This document shows, piece after piece, positions 24,764 to 32,579 of a DNA stretch of 64,000 nt; positions within the stretch are counted from its first letter, which is position 1, and every line of letters begins with the position of its first letter. Position numbers and translations under genes: made by a program. The stretch spans positions 62,001-126,000 of the forward strand of contig NZ_ALAP01000018.1 of NCBI RefSeq assembly GCF_000280905.1, written 5' to 3'. This DNA comes from Streptomyces sp. AA1529 (lineage in GTDB: Bacteria > Actinomycetota > Actinomycetes > Streptomycetales > Streptomycetaceae). The notes under the pieces are model-generated. The model searched no databases. It saw only the letters and a list, made by a program, of their open reading frames with translations, and was not told the DNA's origin.

Positions 24764-25942
24764 ATGTCCTTCCTCGACCGCATACGCGGCGCCGCATCCC
24801 GGCGCACGGTGCTGCTCGCCGGCGCAGGCGTGCTCACCCTCGCGCTGCTCGCCGTGCTCGTCCCCGCGCTGCTGCTCGGCGAGGACGGCTCGGAGGAGTG
24901 CCGCCAGGCACCGGACTCCGCCCGTGCACAGGCCCGCGATCCGGAACGCGCCGCGCAGGAACTGGACCCTGGTGAGGGCGTCACCCGCACCGGACCGCTC
25001 AAGCGGCTGCTGCGCACCACCGGTTCCCCGCTGTGCGAGGGCGCGGACGGCACCCAGCTCGCCGGACGCGCGCTCGTCGCGGCGACCACCGGCCGCACCA
25101 CCGCCGACCAGCACGAGCCCGCCCGCCCGCACACCGAGCGGGCGGCCCGCGTCGCCCACGCCGCCGTACTGCTGCTGAGCAGGGGGAACGAGCGCTACCA
25201 GCCGGACTTCCCGCTCGGGCTCAACCCCTACCTGGCCCGGATGTTCGCCTCGTACATCCACGACACCAGCAGGTCACTGGTGCGCGGGGCACCGCTGGAC
25301 TGGAAAGCGCCCACCGCCACCGACGAGGAGGCCGAGTACTCCGACGGCAGCGGCAACTGGGCCACGCCGTTCCCCTCGGGGCACGACGTCCACGTCGTCT
25401 TCCCGGAGTTCGAGAGGGCGCAGAAGGTCGTGCGGCGGGCGGCCGCCTCACCGCGGGCGTTCGCCACGCTGTACGACGCCGAACGCGCCCGCTTCGCCTG
25501 GTACCTGGAGCGGCTGACCGACACGGCGCGGGAACCCGGCGGCAAACCGGAGTCGGGAGCACTGTCCGCGGAGATGGAGCTGGAGCAGAGCGCCACCTTC
25601 GTCGCCGAGCTGATGGGATCCCGTACGGTCGCCGTCCGGGACGGACTCGCGCCCTCCCTCGCGCAGTTCGACCGTGCGGTGCTGCGGCACACCCGCGGCC
25701 TCTACCACCCTGCCGACCACCGGGTACGCACCCGCTCCTCGACCGCCGCCCTGGCGCAGCGCAGTCCCGACGCCTCCGCGGGCCAGGGCAAGCAGGCCGC
25801 CGAGCGGCTGATGGACGGCAGGGTCCAGCTCTTCGCGGTGTTCGACGCGTGGGCGCGCGAGCGTGGCATTCCGGAGGGGCTGGCGGAGCGGATCCGGATC
25901 CGGATGGACACCCGGTACGCCAGTTCTCTGAACCTCCTGTAG
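24764..25942 (+). CDS. Membrane-anchored extracytoplasmic protein of unknown function
   Basis: The product has 392 aa. Residues 14-39 form a signal anchor (RTVLLAGAGVLTLALLAVLV). The mature part is largely helical with the conserved-looking stretches FPLGLNPYLARMFASYIHDT and PFPSGHDVHVVFPEFERAQK, and one cysteine pair candidate (EECR, LCEG). No known catalytic signature. The family is one of the conserved Streptomyces exported proteins. The gene ends 22 bp before a convergent gene. Confidence 0.75.
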   Translation: MSFLDRIRGAASRRTVLLAGAGVLTLALLAVLVPALLLGEDGSEECRQAPDSARAQARDPERAAQELDPGEGVTRTGPLKRLLRTTGSPLCEGADGTQLAGRALVAATTGRTTADQHEPARPHTERAARVAHAAVLLLSRGNERYQPDFPLGLNPYLARMFASYIHDTSRSLVRGAPLDWKAPTATDEEAEYSDGSGNWATPFPSGHDVHVVFPEFERAQKVVRRAAASPRAFATLYDAERARFAWYLERLTDTAREPGGKPESGALSAEMELEQSATFVAELMGSRTVAVRDGLAPSLAQFDRAVLRHTRGLYHPADHRVRTRSSTAALAQRSPDASAGQGKQAAERLMDGRVQLFAVFDAWARERGIPEGLAERIRIRMDTRYASSLNLL

Positions 25943-25964
25943 GCCCGGGGCAGGCCGGGGGGGC

Positions 25965-27359
25965 TCAGTCCGCGGACGGAAGCCGCAGCCCGGTGCAGCC
26001 GCGCGCGGCGCTCTCCTTCTCGGCGAACGAGACCAGCATGGCGCGCATCGTCTCCCGGCCCAACCGGCGGCGGCTCAGCACCTGCTCGTCCGGCTTGTCG
26101 GAACCCTCGTCCTCCCGGCTGACACGGAGCTTGAAGCCCGCCGGCCGTCCGTCACACCGCGCGGTGGCCCACGCGGTGACATCGTTCAGCCACGGCCGCA
26201 TCCGCGTCTTGTCCGTACGCACACCGCTGTGGCCCGCCTCGGCGGACATCACCCGCTTCACCTCGGGGCCGTACAGACCGTAGAGCCTGGCCACCGGCGG
26301 GTACGGATCACCGTCCTCGTCCTCGCCGGAGGGCCGCACCTTGCAGCTCGTCAGCGGAGCCGGCCCCTCGGGGATCCGGAGATCCACGGTCCACCCGGCG
26401 CCGCTGAAGGGGCCGCGGGCGAGCGCGGCGCACGTGGTGCCCGCCGCGCGTGCGGACGGCACCCCTTCGGGCTCGGACTCCTCGATGTCCTTCGCCGGGA
26501 CGGTGAGCGGGTCGCGGTCGCAGCCGAGCTTTTCGGCAGCCTTGTTCGCGACGGCTGCTCCCGCACGGACCAACTGATGCGGCTCGGCGCCGTGTCCGCC
26601 CAGCACGTCCACGAAGAGCCGCCGGGGCAGCCCGGCGGCGTCCTTGCCCAGCCCGGGGCACTCGGGCACCAGCGCCACTCCGCCGAACCGGGCCTCGAAC
26701 CCCGGCAGTCCGCCCGGCAACGCGGAGGCGGGATGCGCCCCGTTGCTCTGGAAATCCCGTACCAGGTTGCGGTCGACGTCGTCGCGGCGGCTGTAGACAC
26801 GGACTTCCAGAACCCGGCCGCCCGCGTCGTTGGCCACCTCGCAGGTGTAGCGGCCCAGCCCGGTGTCGGTCTCGGCCTCGGACTCGGCCAGATGCGCCTC
26901 CGCGTCACCCGCACCGGCGCGCAGCGTGGCCATGGTGCCGTCCGGCAGTGCGCCGTCGCAGGCGTCCGAGGTGATCATCCGGTCCTGGACGAACGGCTCG
27001 GCGATCCACCCCGCACCGCCGAGGACCAGCACGCCCACGCCGCACCACGCCGCGATCCTGGTGCGGCGGCGCCGCCGGTCGTCGGCCTCCCGGGCCAGGA
27101 GCCACCGCGCACGCCGCTCGTCCTCGGTCTCGGGCTCGGCCTTGGGCTCAGTCTCGGGCTCGGGCTCGGCCTTGGGCCCGGACACGGCGGACTCGGACTC
27201 GGACGCGGACCCGGACTCGCGCCCGGGCCGGGGCGCGGGGCCCGTCTCGGATTCGGCCTCGACCCGGGAATCCGGCGCGCGTTCGGGCTCCGGTGTCGCC
27301 TCGGACTGCTCCGGTGTCGCCCCCGGCTCGCGCTCGCCCCGCTGCTCCTCCTCCGACAT
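25965..27359 (-). CDS. Membrane protein with long acidic N-terminus, unknown function
   Basis: The product has 464 aa from ATG 27359 (MSEEEQRGEREPG). About 110 residues of Glu/Pro/Ser-rich repeats (EPEPETEPKAEPETE) precede a basic segment RRRRTRIAAWCG and one membrane helix (about 127-147). The outer part has cysteines at CDGALPDG, YTCEV, PECPG, GCDRD and CKVRPS that suggest disulfides. The layout, cytoplasmic acidic tail/helix/extracellular domain, is common in Streptomyces proteins of unknown role. An upstream GTG is possible but adds only a poorly supported tail. Confidence 0.75.
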   Translation of the reverse strand: MSEEEQRGEREPGATPEQSEATPEPERAPDSRVEAESETGPAPRPGRESGSASESESAVSGPKAEPEPETEPKAEPETEDERRARWLLAREADDRRRRRTRIAAWCGVGVLVLGGAGWIAEPFVQDRMITSDACDGALPDGTMATLRAGAGDAEAHLAESEAETDTGLGRYTCEVANDAGGRVLEVRVYSRRDDVDRNLVRDFQSNGAHPASALPGGLPGFEARFGGVALVPECPGLGKDAAGLPRRLFVDVLGGHGAEPHQLVRAGAAVANKAAEKLGCDRDPLTVPAKDIEESEPEGVPSARAAGTTCAALARGPFSGAGWTVDLRIPEGPAPLTSCKVRPSGEDEDGDPYPPVARLYGLYGPEVKRVMSAEAGHSGVRTDKTRMRPWLNDVTAWATARCDGRPAGFKLRVSREDEGSDKPDEQVLSRRRLGRETMRAMLVSFAEKESAARGCTGLRLPSAD

Positions 27360-27403
27360 CCCGGCACCGTATCCCACCCCGCACCCCGTCGCCCGAACAC
27401 ACG

Positions 27404-27438
27404 TGTGCCCCGGGCTCCGCGAGGGAGCACGGGGCACA
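27404..27438 (-). terminator. Hairpin terminator downstream of guaA
   Basis: A 9-bp stem TGTGCCCCG / CGGGGCACA encloses an imperfect inner GCTCC/GGAGC stem, 35 bp beyond the guaA stop and before the next minus-strand gene. Confidence 0.65.
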
Positions 27439-27472
27439 GCGCGGGGCGCTCGCAGGGGAGTTCAGCCGGGGC

Positions 27473-29056
27473 TCACTCCCACTCGATGGTCCCCGGGGGC
27501 TTGCTGGTGACGTCCAGCGTGACCCGGTTGACCTCGGAGACCTCGTTGGTGATCCGCGTCGAGATGCGACCCAGCACGTCGTAGGGCAGCCGGGACCAGT
27601 CGGCGGTCATCGCGTCCTCCGAGGAGACCGGGCGCAGCACCACCGGATGGCCGTAGGTGCGCGCGTCGCCCTGCACGCCGACGCTGCGGACGTCCGCGAG
27701 CAGCACCACCGGGCACTGCCAGATGTCGCGGTCCAGCCCCGCGGCGGTCAACTCCTCGCGGGCGATGGCGTCCGCCTCGCGCAGCAGGTCGAGCCGCTCG
27801 CGGGTGACCTCGCCGACGATCCGGATGCCCAGCCCCGGGCCGGGGAACGGCTGGCGCTGGACGATCTCGTCCGGCAGTCCGAGCTCCTGCCCGACCATCC
27901 GCACCTCGTCCTTGAACAGCTTGCGCAGCGGCTCCACCAGCTCGAACTCGAGGTCCTCGGGGAGGCCGCCCACGTTGTGGTGCGACTTGATGTTGGCCGC
28001 GCCGGTGCCGCCGCCGGACTCCACCACGTCCGGGTAGAGGGTGCCCTGCACCAGGAACGCCACCGGCTCGTCACTCGGGGCCTCGGCGACGATCTCCGCC
28101 TGCGCCTGCTCGAAGACCCGGATGAACTCCCGGCCGATGATCTTGCGCTTCTGCTCCGGGTCGGAGACGCCCGCCAGCGCGTCGATGAAGCGGTCGGCCG
28201 CGTCCACGACCTTGAGCTGGACCCCGGTCGCCGCCACGAAGTCCTTCTCGACCTGCTCCGTCTCGCCCTTGCGCATCAGGCCGTGATCGACGTACACGCA
28301 GGTGAGCTGATCGCCCACGGCACGCTGCACGAGCGCCGCGGCCACCGCCGAGTCGACCCCGCCGGACAGTCCGCAGATGGCGCGCTTGCCGCCGACCTGC
28401 TCCCGGATCGCGGCGACCTGCTCGTCGACGATGCTCTCCGTCGTCCAGGACGGGGACAGGCCCGCACCCCGGTAGAGGAAGTGCTCCAGCTCCTGCTGCC
28501 CGAACGTGGAGTGCATCACCTCCGGGTGGTGCTGGAGGCCGTACAGCTTCCGCTCGTCGTCCTCGAACGCCGCCACCGGCACCAGGTCCGTGGACGCCGT
28601 GACGGTGAAGCCCTCCGGCGCCGCCGAGCAGGCGTCGCCGTGCGACATCCACACCTGCTGCTCCTCGGGGGTGCCCTCGAAGAGTGTCGAGGACGCCTTG
28701 GCGACGGAGAGCTGGGTGCGGCCGTACTCGCGGCTGCCGGTGTTGTCGACCGTGCCGCCCAGCGTCGTCGCCATCAGCTGGAAGCCGTAGCAGATGCCCA
28801 GGACCGGGACGCCCGCCGCGAAGATCTCGCGGTCGATGGCGGGCGCGCCCTCCGCGTACACGGACGACGGGCCGCCGGAGAGGATGATCGCCTTCGGGTT
28901 CTTGGCGAGCATCTCGGCGGCCGGCATGGTCGACGGCACGATCTCGCTGTAGACCCGCGCCTCGCGCACCCGGCGCGCGATGAGCTGGGCGTACTGCGCG
29001 CCGAAGTCGACGACGAGAACGGTGTCCGGAGTGCTCTCGGACGGGTTGGAAGCCAC
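27473..29056 (-). CDS. guaA: GMP synthase (glutamine-hydrolysing)
   Basis: The product has 527 aa, full length for the bacterial enzyme, which converts XMP, glutamine and ATP to GMP in the last step of guanine nucleotide synthesis. The class I glutamine amidotransferase domain (12-205) has SGGPSSVY, the nucleophile in [10 protein letters not shown] and the His/Glu in HHPEV. The ATP pyrophosphatase domain has the PP-loop [14 protein letters not shown], and the C-terminal dimerisation domain ends [20 protein letters not shown] then GTIEWE. It lies about 19 kb from guaB and guaB3 in this window. Monocistronic by its context. Confidence 0.98.
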   Translation of the reverse strand: MASNPSESTPDTVLVVDFGAQYAQLIARRVREARVYSEIVPSTMPAAEMLAKNPKAIILSGGPSSVYAEGAPAIDREIFAAGVPVLGICYGFQLMATTLGGTVDNTGSREYGRTQLSVAKASSTLFEGTPEEQQVWMSHGDACSAAPEGFTVTASTDLVPVAAFEDDERKLYGLQHHPEVMHSTFGQQELEHFLYRGAGLSPSWTTESIVDEQVAAIREQVGGKRAICGLSGGVDSAVAAALVQRAVGDQLTCVYVDHGLMRKGETEQVEKDFVAATGVQLKVVDAADRFIDALAGVSDPEQKRKIIGREFIRVFEQAQAEIVAEAPSDEPVAFLVQGTLYPDVVESGGGTGAANIKSHHNVGGLPEDLEFELVEPLRKLFKDEVRMVGQELGLPDEIVQRQPFPGPGLGIRIVGEVTRERLDLLREADAIAREELTAAGLDRDIWQCPVVLLADVRSVGVQGDARTYGHPVVLRPVSSEDAMTADWSRLPYDVLGRISTRITNEVSEVNRVTLDVTSKPPGTIEWE

Positions 29057-29166
29057 GAAGCTGATGCCTTTCGGCGTGAAGCGGGGGTTCGGTTCCGATG
29101 ATAGCGGTGCCCCCGGGTGCCCGGCCCCGCCGCCGGGTGTCCCGGAACCGGTGGCATACTGGCCGT

Positions 29167-29232
29167 ATGCAGAACGCGCAGTGGTTTACCTATGGCACCG
29201 GCCCGGCCGGCTGCCATGGCCGTTCTGTGTGA
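29167..29232 (+). CDS. Putative leader peptide with Trp-Phe-Thr-Tyr upstream of chorismate mutase
   Basis: ATG 29167 opens a 21-codon frame, [20 protein letters not shown] then Val and TGA at 29230-29232. It places Trp, Phe and Tyr codons within four positions (29182-29193), all end products of chorismate. No clear ribosome-binding site is seen. A CATACT hexamer ending 7 bases upstream would fit a leaderless transcript starting at the A of ATG. A strong hairpin follows before the chorismate mutase gene, so this looks like a transcription-attenuation leader. The interpretation is inference. Confidence 0.55.
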   Translation: MQNAQWFTYGTGPAGCHGRSV

Positions 29233-29257
29233 GAGAAGCGACACACGAACTTCCCCA

Positions 29258-29288
29258 GGCGCCCCGGGCCGGTCAGGCCCGGGGCGCC
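29258..29288 (+). promoter_or_regulatory. Attenuator-type hairpin upstream of chorismate mutase
   Basis: A perfect 13-bp stem (GGCGCCCCGGGCC at 29258-29270 with its complement at 29276-29288) with GGTCA loop lies 66 bp before the chorismate mutase ATG. The bases 29198-29206 (CCGGCCCGG), inside the leader ORF, are exactly complementary to 29264-29272 in its left arm. A competing antiterminator pairing is therefore available. Confidence 0.65.
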
Positions 29289-29353
29289 GGTGTGTGTGCC
29301 CGCCTTCCCGGGCCGCCGTCCGCGGGCTCCGCGACCCGAGGAGCGAACCGCGC

Positions 29354-29716
29354 ATGAGCGCCGCCACCACCAGCACCGTCCCCACCACCAGCACCGTCCC
29401 CAGCAGCAGCACCGTCCCCAGCAGCAGCACCGTCCCCAGCAGCAGCACCAGCACCGGCACGCAGGCCGACCCGGCACCGGAAGCGGTCGTCGACGCCGAG
29501 CGGGCCCGCATCGACGCACTCGACGCCCGCATCGTCGCGCTCGTCCGCGACCGTATGGAGGTCTCCGAGAACATCCAGCGGGTGCGGATCGACTCGGGCG
29601 GTCGCCGGGTGCACCTGGCCCGCGAGATGCAGATCCTCGACCACTACAGCACCGAGCTCGGGGCACCGGGGCGGGAGCTGGCCCGGACCCTGCTGCGGCT
29701 GTGCCGGGGGCACTGA
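29354..29716 (+). CDS. Chorismate mutase (AroQ class)
   Basis: The product has 120 aa from ATG 29354. Residues 7-30 are four hexapeptide repeats STVP(T/S)(T/S). The AroQ helical domain covers about 42-118: RARIDALDARIVALVRDRME, SENIQRVRIDSGGRRVHLAR, and a final helix GRELARTLLRL. The enzyme turns chorismate into prephenate, the branch to Phe and Tyr. The repeat-rich tail is unusual and probably disordered. A leader peptide with W-F-T-Y and a strong hairpin precede it, pointing to control by aromatic amino acids. Confidence 0.9.
   Translation: MSAATTSTVPTTSTVPSSSTVPSSSTVPSSSTSTGTQADPAPEAVVDAERARIDALDARIVALVRDRMEVSENIQRVRIDSGGRRVHLAREMQILDHYSTELGAPGRELARTLLRLCRGH
29372..29443 (+). repeat. Four 18-bp tandem repeats in the chorismate mutase N-terminus
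   Basis: The unit encodes STVPSS. The last three copies are nearly identical at DNA level (AGCACCGTCCCCAGCAGC), so copy number may vary. Confidence 0.85.
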
Positions 29717-30244
29717 CGACGCCGAGCGCGTCCGGCGCCACGGCACGCGCCCGCTGGGCACGCGCGTCCCGTCCCGAGGCGCGGCCCGTCCCGGTGCGCG
29801 TCCCGTCTCAATGCGCGTCCGGCCCTCACCCGTACGGCGCGTGACCGCCCCGGGGGGCCTTCGTTGGACCCGGTGTCCCTGATCTCCGCCGGGCGCCCGG
29901 CGGCGAGCGGGGCGGCGTCACCGGAGCGATGAGACGCCCGTCCTCCCCGCGAGGGGAGACGCCGGGTGTCGTGGGACCTCGCTCCGGTGCTGTGACCGGA
30001 CGGCAGGGGACAGCAGCCCGGTCACGACAGCGGCCGGTCCCGGGGACGCTCTGGACCGGCCGCTCCGCGGCTTTCCGCAGGACCCCGCGGGCCGGCCGCC
30101 GGGGCGCCGGTCCGTGCGGGCCGCCCGCACGGAATCTTCGCGGGAACGCTGGAATCCCGCACTGTCGCAACGGTTGCGCAGGGTGCGGCGGATCCAGCAC
30201 GATGCAGACGTCCGGTGCGCAGGACCACCTGACCACACGGCCGT

Positions 30245-30284
30245 TTGGTGAACCATGGCGGAACTCCGCCATTGGTTCGACCAA
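30245..30284. repeat. 40-bp imperfect palindrome
   Basis: The arms TTGGTGAACCATGGCGGA and TCCGCCATTGGTTCGACCAA are complementary except for two one-base insertions. It could be a protein-binding site, a terminator or an end of a small mobile unit. Confidence 0.65.
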
Positions 30285-30421
30285 CAAAGGCGGCACCCTC
30301 CCCCCGGTGCCGCCCTCAGCACGGGCGCTGCCCTGACGCCGGTGCTGACCGAGGGCCCCGCGGCTGCCGCCACCCACCCGGCCGGCGCCCGGGGCCCTCC
30401 GCCGTGCCACCGGGGCCGTGT

Positions 30422-30515
30422 CGCCGTGCCACCCGAGCCTCGTCACCCGAGCCGCGTCGCCGTGCCACCCGAGCCGCGTCACCCGAGCCGCGGCGCCGTG
30501 CCGCCCGATGCCGCG
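30422..30515. repeat. 36-bp tandem repeat, about 2.6 copies
   Basis: Units begin CGCCGTGCC at 30422, 30458 and 30494. The first two differ at one position and the third is partial and diverged. There is no spacer/repeat alternation, so it is not a CRISPR. Confidence 0.75.
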
Positions 30516-30555
30516 GACGGAACGGCGACGCGACGGTCCCGGCGGGCCGCCGGCT

Positions 30556-32406
30556 TCAGTCGTGTTCCGTACCGGTGGCGGAGCCGTCCCGCGCGGGGAC
30601 CGGAGGCACCGGGAGCACCGGCAGCCGCAGCGCGCCGAACGCGGTCTCCGGTACCGCGGGCCGCGCCGGGGCCACGGGCGCCAGCCGCCGGTATCCGGCG
30701 TCCTGTGCGGGGCGCGGGTCCTCCTCGCCGCTGTTCGGCCAGAACGACATGGCACGCTCGGCCTGCGCGGTGATGGTGAGGGACGGATTGACCCCGAGGT
30801 TGGCGGAGACGGCGGAGCCGTCCACGACCGAGATGCCCGGATGCCCGTACAGCCGGTGGTAGGGGTCGATGACACCGTGCTCGGCGCTGTCGCCGATGGG
30901 GCAGCCGCCCAGGAAGTGCGCGGTCAGCGGGGTGCCCATCAGCTCACCGACGTTGGTCCCGGCGAAGCCGTTGATCTCCTCGGCGAGCGCGGTCGCCGCC
31001 TCGGCGCCCTCCGGGATGTGCACGGGGTTCGGCGCTCCGTGTCCCTGCCGCGCGGTGAGCATGCCTTTGCCGAGGCCCTTGTCCTTGCGGTAGGTGGTCA
31101 GCGAGTTGTCGAGCGTCTGCATGACGAGCCCGATGATGATCCGCTCGGACCAGTTGCGTGCGGAGAGCGAGCGCAGGAAGAGCGCCGGGTGCCGCAGGCA
31201 GGTCAGGATGTGCGCGAGCGCGCCCGGCAGCACTGTGTTCTGCCGCACCTGGAGGGTGGTCAGGGCGCTCATGGAGTTGGAGCCCTTGCCGTAGCGCACC
31301 GGCTCGATGTGGGTGTGGGCGTCCGGATGCACGGAGGAGGTGATGGCGACGCCCTTGGTGAAGTCGGGCGCGGCGTCCCGGCCCCACTTCTTGCGGTAGC
31401 GGCGGGGCACCGTCTGCGCGCCCACCAGCGCCTCGGAGTTGGTGCGCGTCAGCTCGCCCAGCCGGGGCGAGAGCCGGGGCAGGGTTCCGGCGTCCTTCAC
31501 CTGGTGCAGCAGTTTCTGGGTGCCGTACGTACCGGCTGCCAGCACCACCCGCCGGGCGCGGAGGATGCGCGGCTTGCCGCCGCGCCGCTTGTCGGTGCGG
31601 ACGGTCAGTACCTCGTAGCCGTCCGCGTCGGTGCCCGGGGTGCGCTCGCGGAGGCCGACGACGGTGGTCAGCGGGCGGATCTCGGCTCCGGCGCGCTCGG
31701 CGAGGTGGAGGTAGTTCTCGTTGAGGGTGTTCTTGGCGCCGCGGCGGCAGCCGGTCATGCACTCCCCGCACTCCACACAGGCGTTGCGGTCCGGGCCGGC
31801 GCCGCCGAAGTAGGGGTCGGGGACGGTTTCGCCGGCGGCGGTGCGGGCCGTGCCGTCGGCGTCCTGGCCGTCGCCGAAGAAGACGCCGACGGGTGCGAGA
31901 TGGAAGGTGTCGCCGTAGCCGAGGCGGTCCGCGGCGGCCTTGAGATGGACGTCCGAGGGGGTGGTGGTCGGGTTGAGCCGGACGCCGAGCATCCGCTTGG
32001 CCTGGTCGTAGTGGGACGCCAGCTCGTCCTGCCAGTCGGTGATGTGGCCCCACTGGCGGTCCTCGAAGAACTGCGCGGGCGGCACGTAGAGGGTGTTGGC
32101 GTAGTTCAGGGAACCGCCGCCCACCCCGGCACCTGCCAGGATCATGACATTTGCGAGCAGATGGATGCGCTGGATGCCGTAGAGGCCGAGCGAGGGTGCC
32201 CACAGGAAGTTCTTCAGGTCCCAGGAGTTCTTCGGCAGCTCGTCGCGGGTGAAGCGCCGGCCGGCCTCCAGGACGCCGACCCGGTAGCCCTTCTCGGTCA
32301 GTCGCAACGCGGAGACCGCACCGCCGAAGCCGGAGCCGACGACCAGGACGTCGTAGTCGAACGGGTCTGTGCCCGCCCGCTGCTGGGCACGTGGGGGCAG
32401 GGACAC
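30556..32406 (-). CDS. GMC-type FAD oxidoreductase (cholesterol-oxidase-like)
   Basis: The product has 616 aa from GTG 32406 with GGAGG at -10. FAD-binding motif VLVVGSGFGGAVSALRLTEK (residues about 17-36) and EAGRRF, the GAGVGGGSLNYANTL flavin loop, and the C-terminal HFLGGCPIG ... DGSAVSANLGVNPSLTITAQ substrate/FAD region. CVECGECMTGC near 225-235 is a cysteine cluster seen in this subgroup of large bacterial GMC enzymes related to cholesterol oxidase. It follows the aldehyde dehydrogenase gene by 173 bp on the same strand, so alcohol-to-aldehyde-to-acid chemistry in one pathway is plausible. The substrate is not determined. Confidence 0.92.
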   Translation of the reverse strand: MSLPPRAQQRAGTDPFDYDVLVVGSGFGGAVSALRLTEKGYRVGVLEAGRRFTRDELPKNSWDLKNFLWAPSLGLYGIQRIHLLANVMILAGAGVGGGSLNYANTLYVPPAQFFEDRQWGHITDWQDELASHYDQAKRMLGVRLNPTTTPSDVHLKAAADRLGYGDTFHLAPVGVFFGDGQDADGTARTAAGETVPDPYFGGAGPDRNACVECGECMTGCRRGAKNTLNENYLHLAERAGAEIRPLTTVVGLRERTPGTDADGYEVLTVRTDKRRGGKPRILRARRVVLAAGTYGTQKLLHQVKDAGTLPRLSPRLGELTRTNSEALVGAQTVPRRYRKKWGRDAAPDFTKGVAITSSVHPDAHTHIEPVRYGKGSNSMSALTTLQVRQNTVLPGALAHILTCLRHPALFLRSLSARNWSERIIIGLVMQTLDNSLTTYRKDKGLGKGMLTARQGHGAPNPVHIPEGAEAATALAEEINGFAGTNVGELMGTPLTAHFLGGCPIGDSAEHGVIDPYHRLYGHPGISVVDGSAVSANLGVNPSLTITAQAERAMSFWPNSGEEDPRPAQDAGYRRLAPVAPARPAVPETAFGALRLPVLPVPPVPARDGSATGTEHD

Positions 32407-32579
32407 GGGTACCTCCGGTTCTGCGGTGGCGGAGCGGACGGAGTCGGACGGAGCAGACGGAATCGGACGGAGCGGGCGGAAGACGGAGCGGACGGAAGGT
32501 GCGGACGGCGGCGAGGGGCGGGGCCGACCGGCGGCGGGCGGCCCCCGCCCGCACGGCCCGACGTGCGGGCCGCGGGGCC

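Larger units (their letters stand above)
29717..30555. other. 839-bp gene-free region between convergent genes
   Basis: No frame here has a recognisable protein, and codon-position bias is not coherent. It holds loose GCGCGTCCCGTC repeats at 29757-29820, a 40-bp imperfect palindrome (30245-30284) and a 36-bp tandem repeat (30422-30515). The flanking genes converge, so promoters are not required. It may be decayed DNA or contain a small RNA. Confidence 0.6.

Noticed and set aside
26860..27510. Coding sequence on the plus strand opposite the acidic membrane protein
   Set aside because: Mirror reading of Glu/Pro-rich repeats; it has no family signature and the minus-strand protein has a coherent domain order.
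30422..30515. CRISPR-like array
   Set aside because: Repeats are directly abutting with no unique spacers and fewer than three copies.
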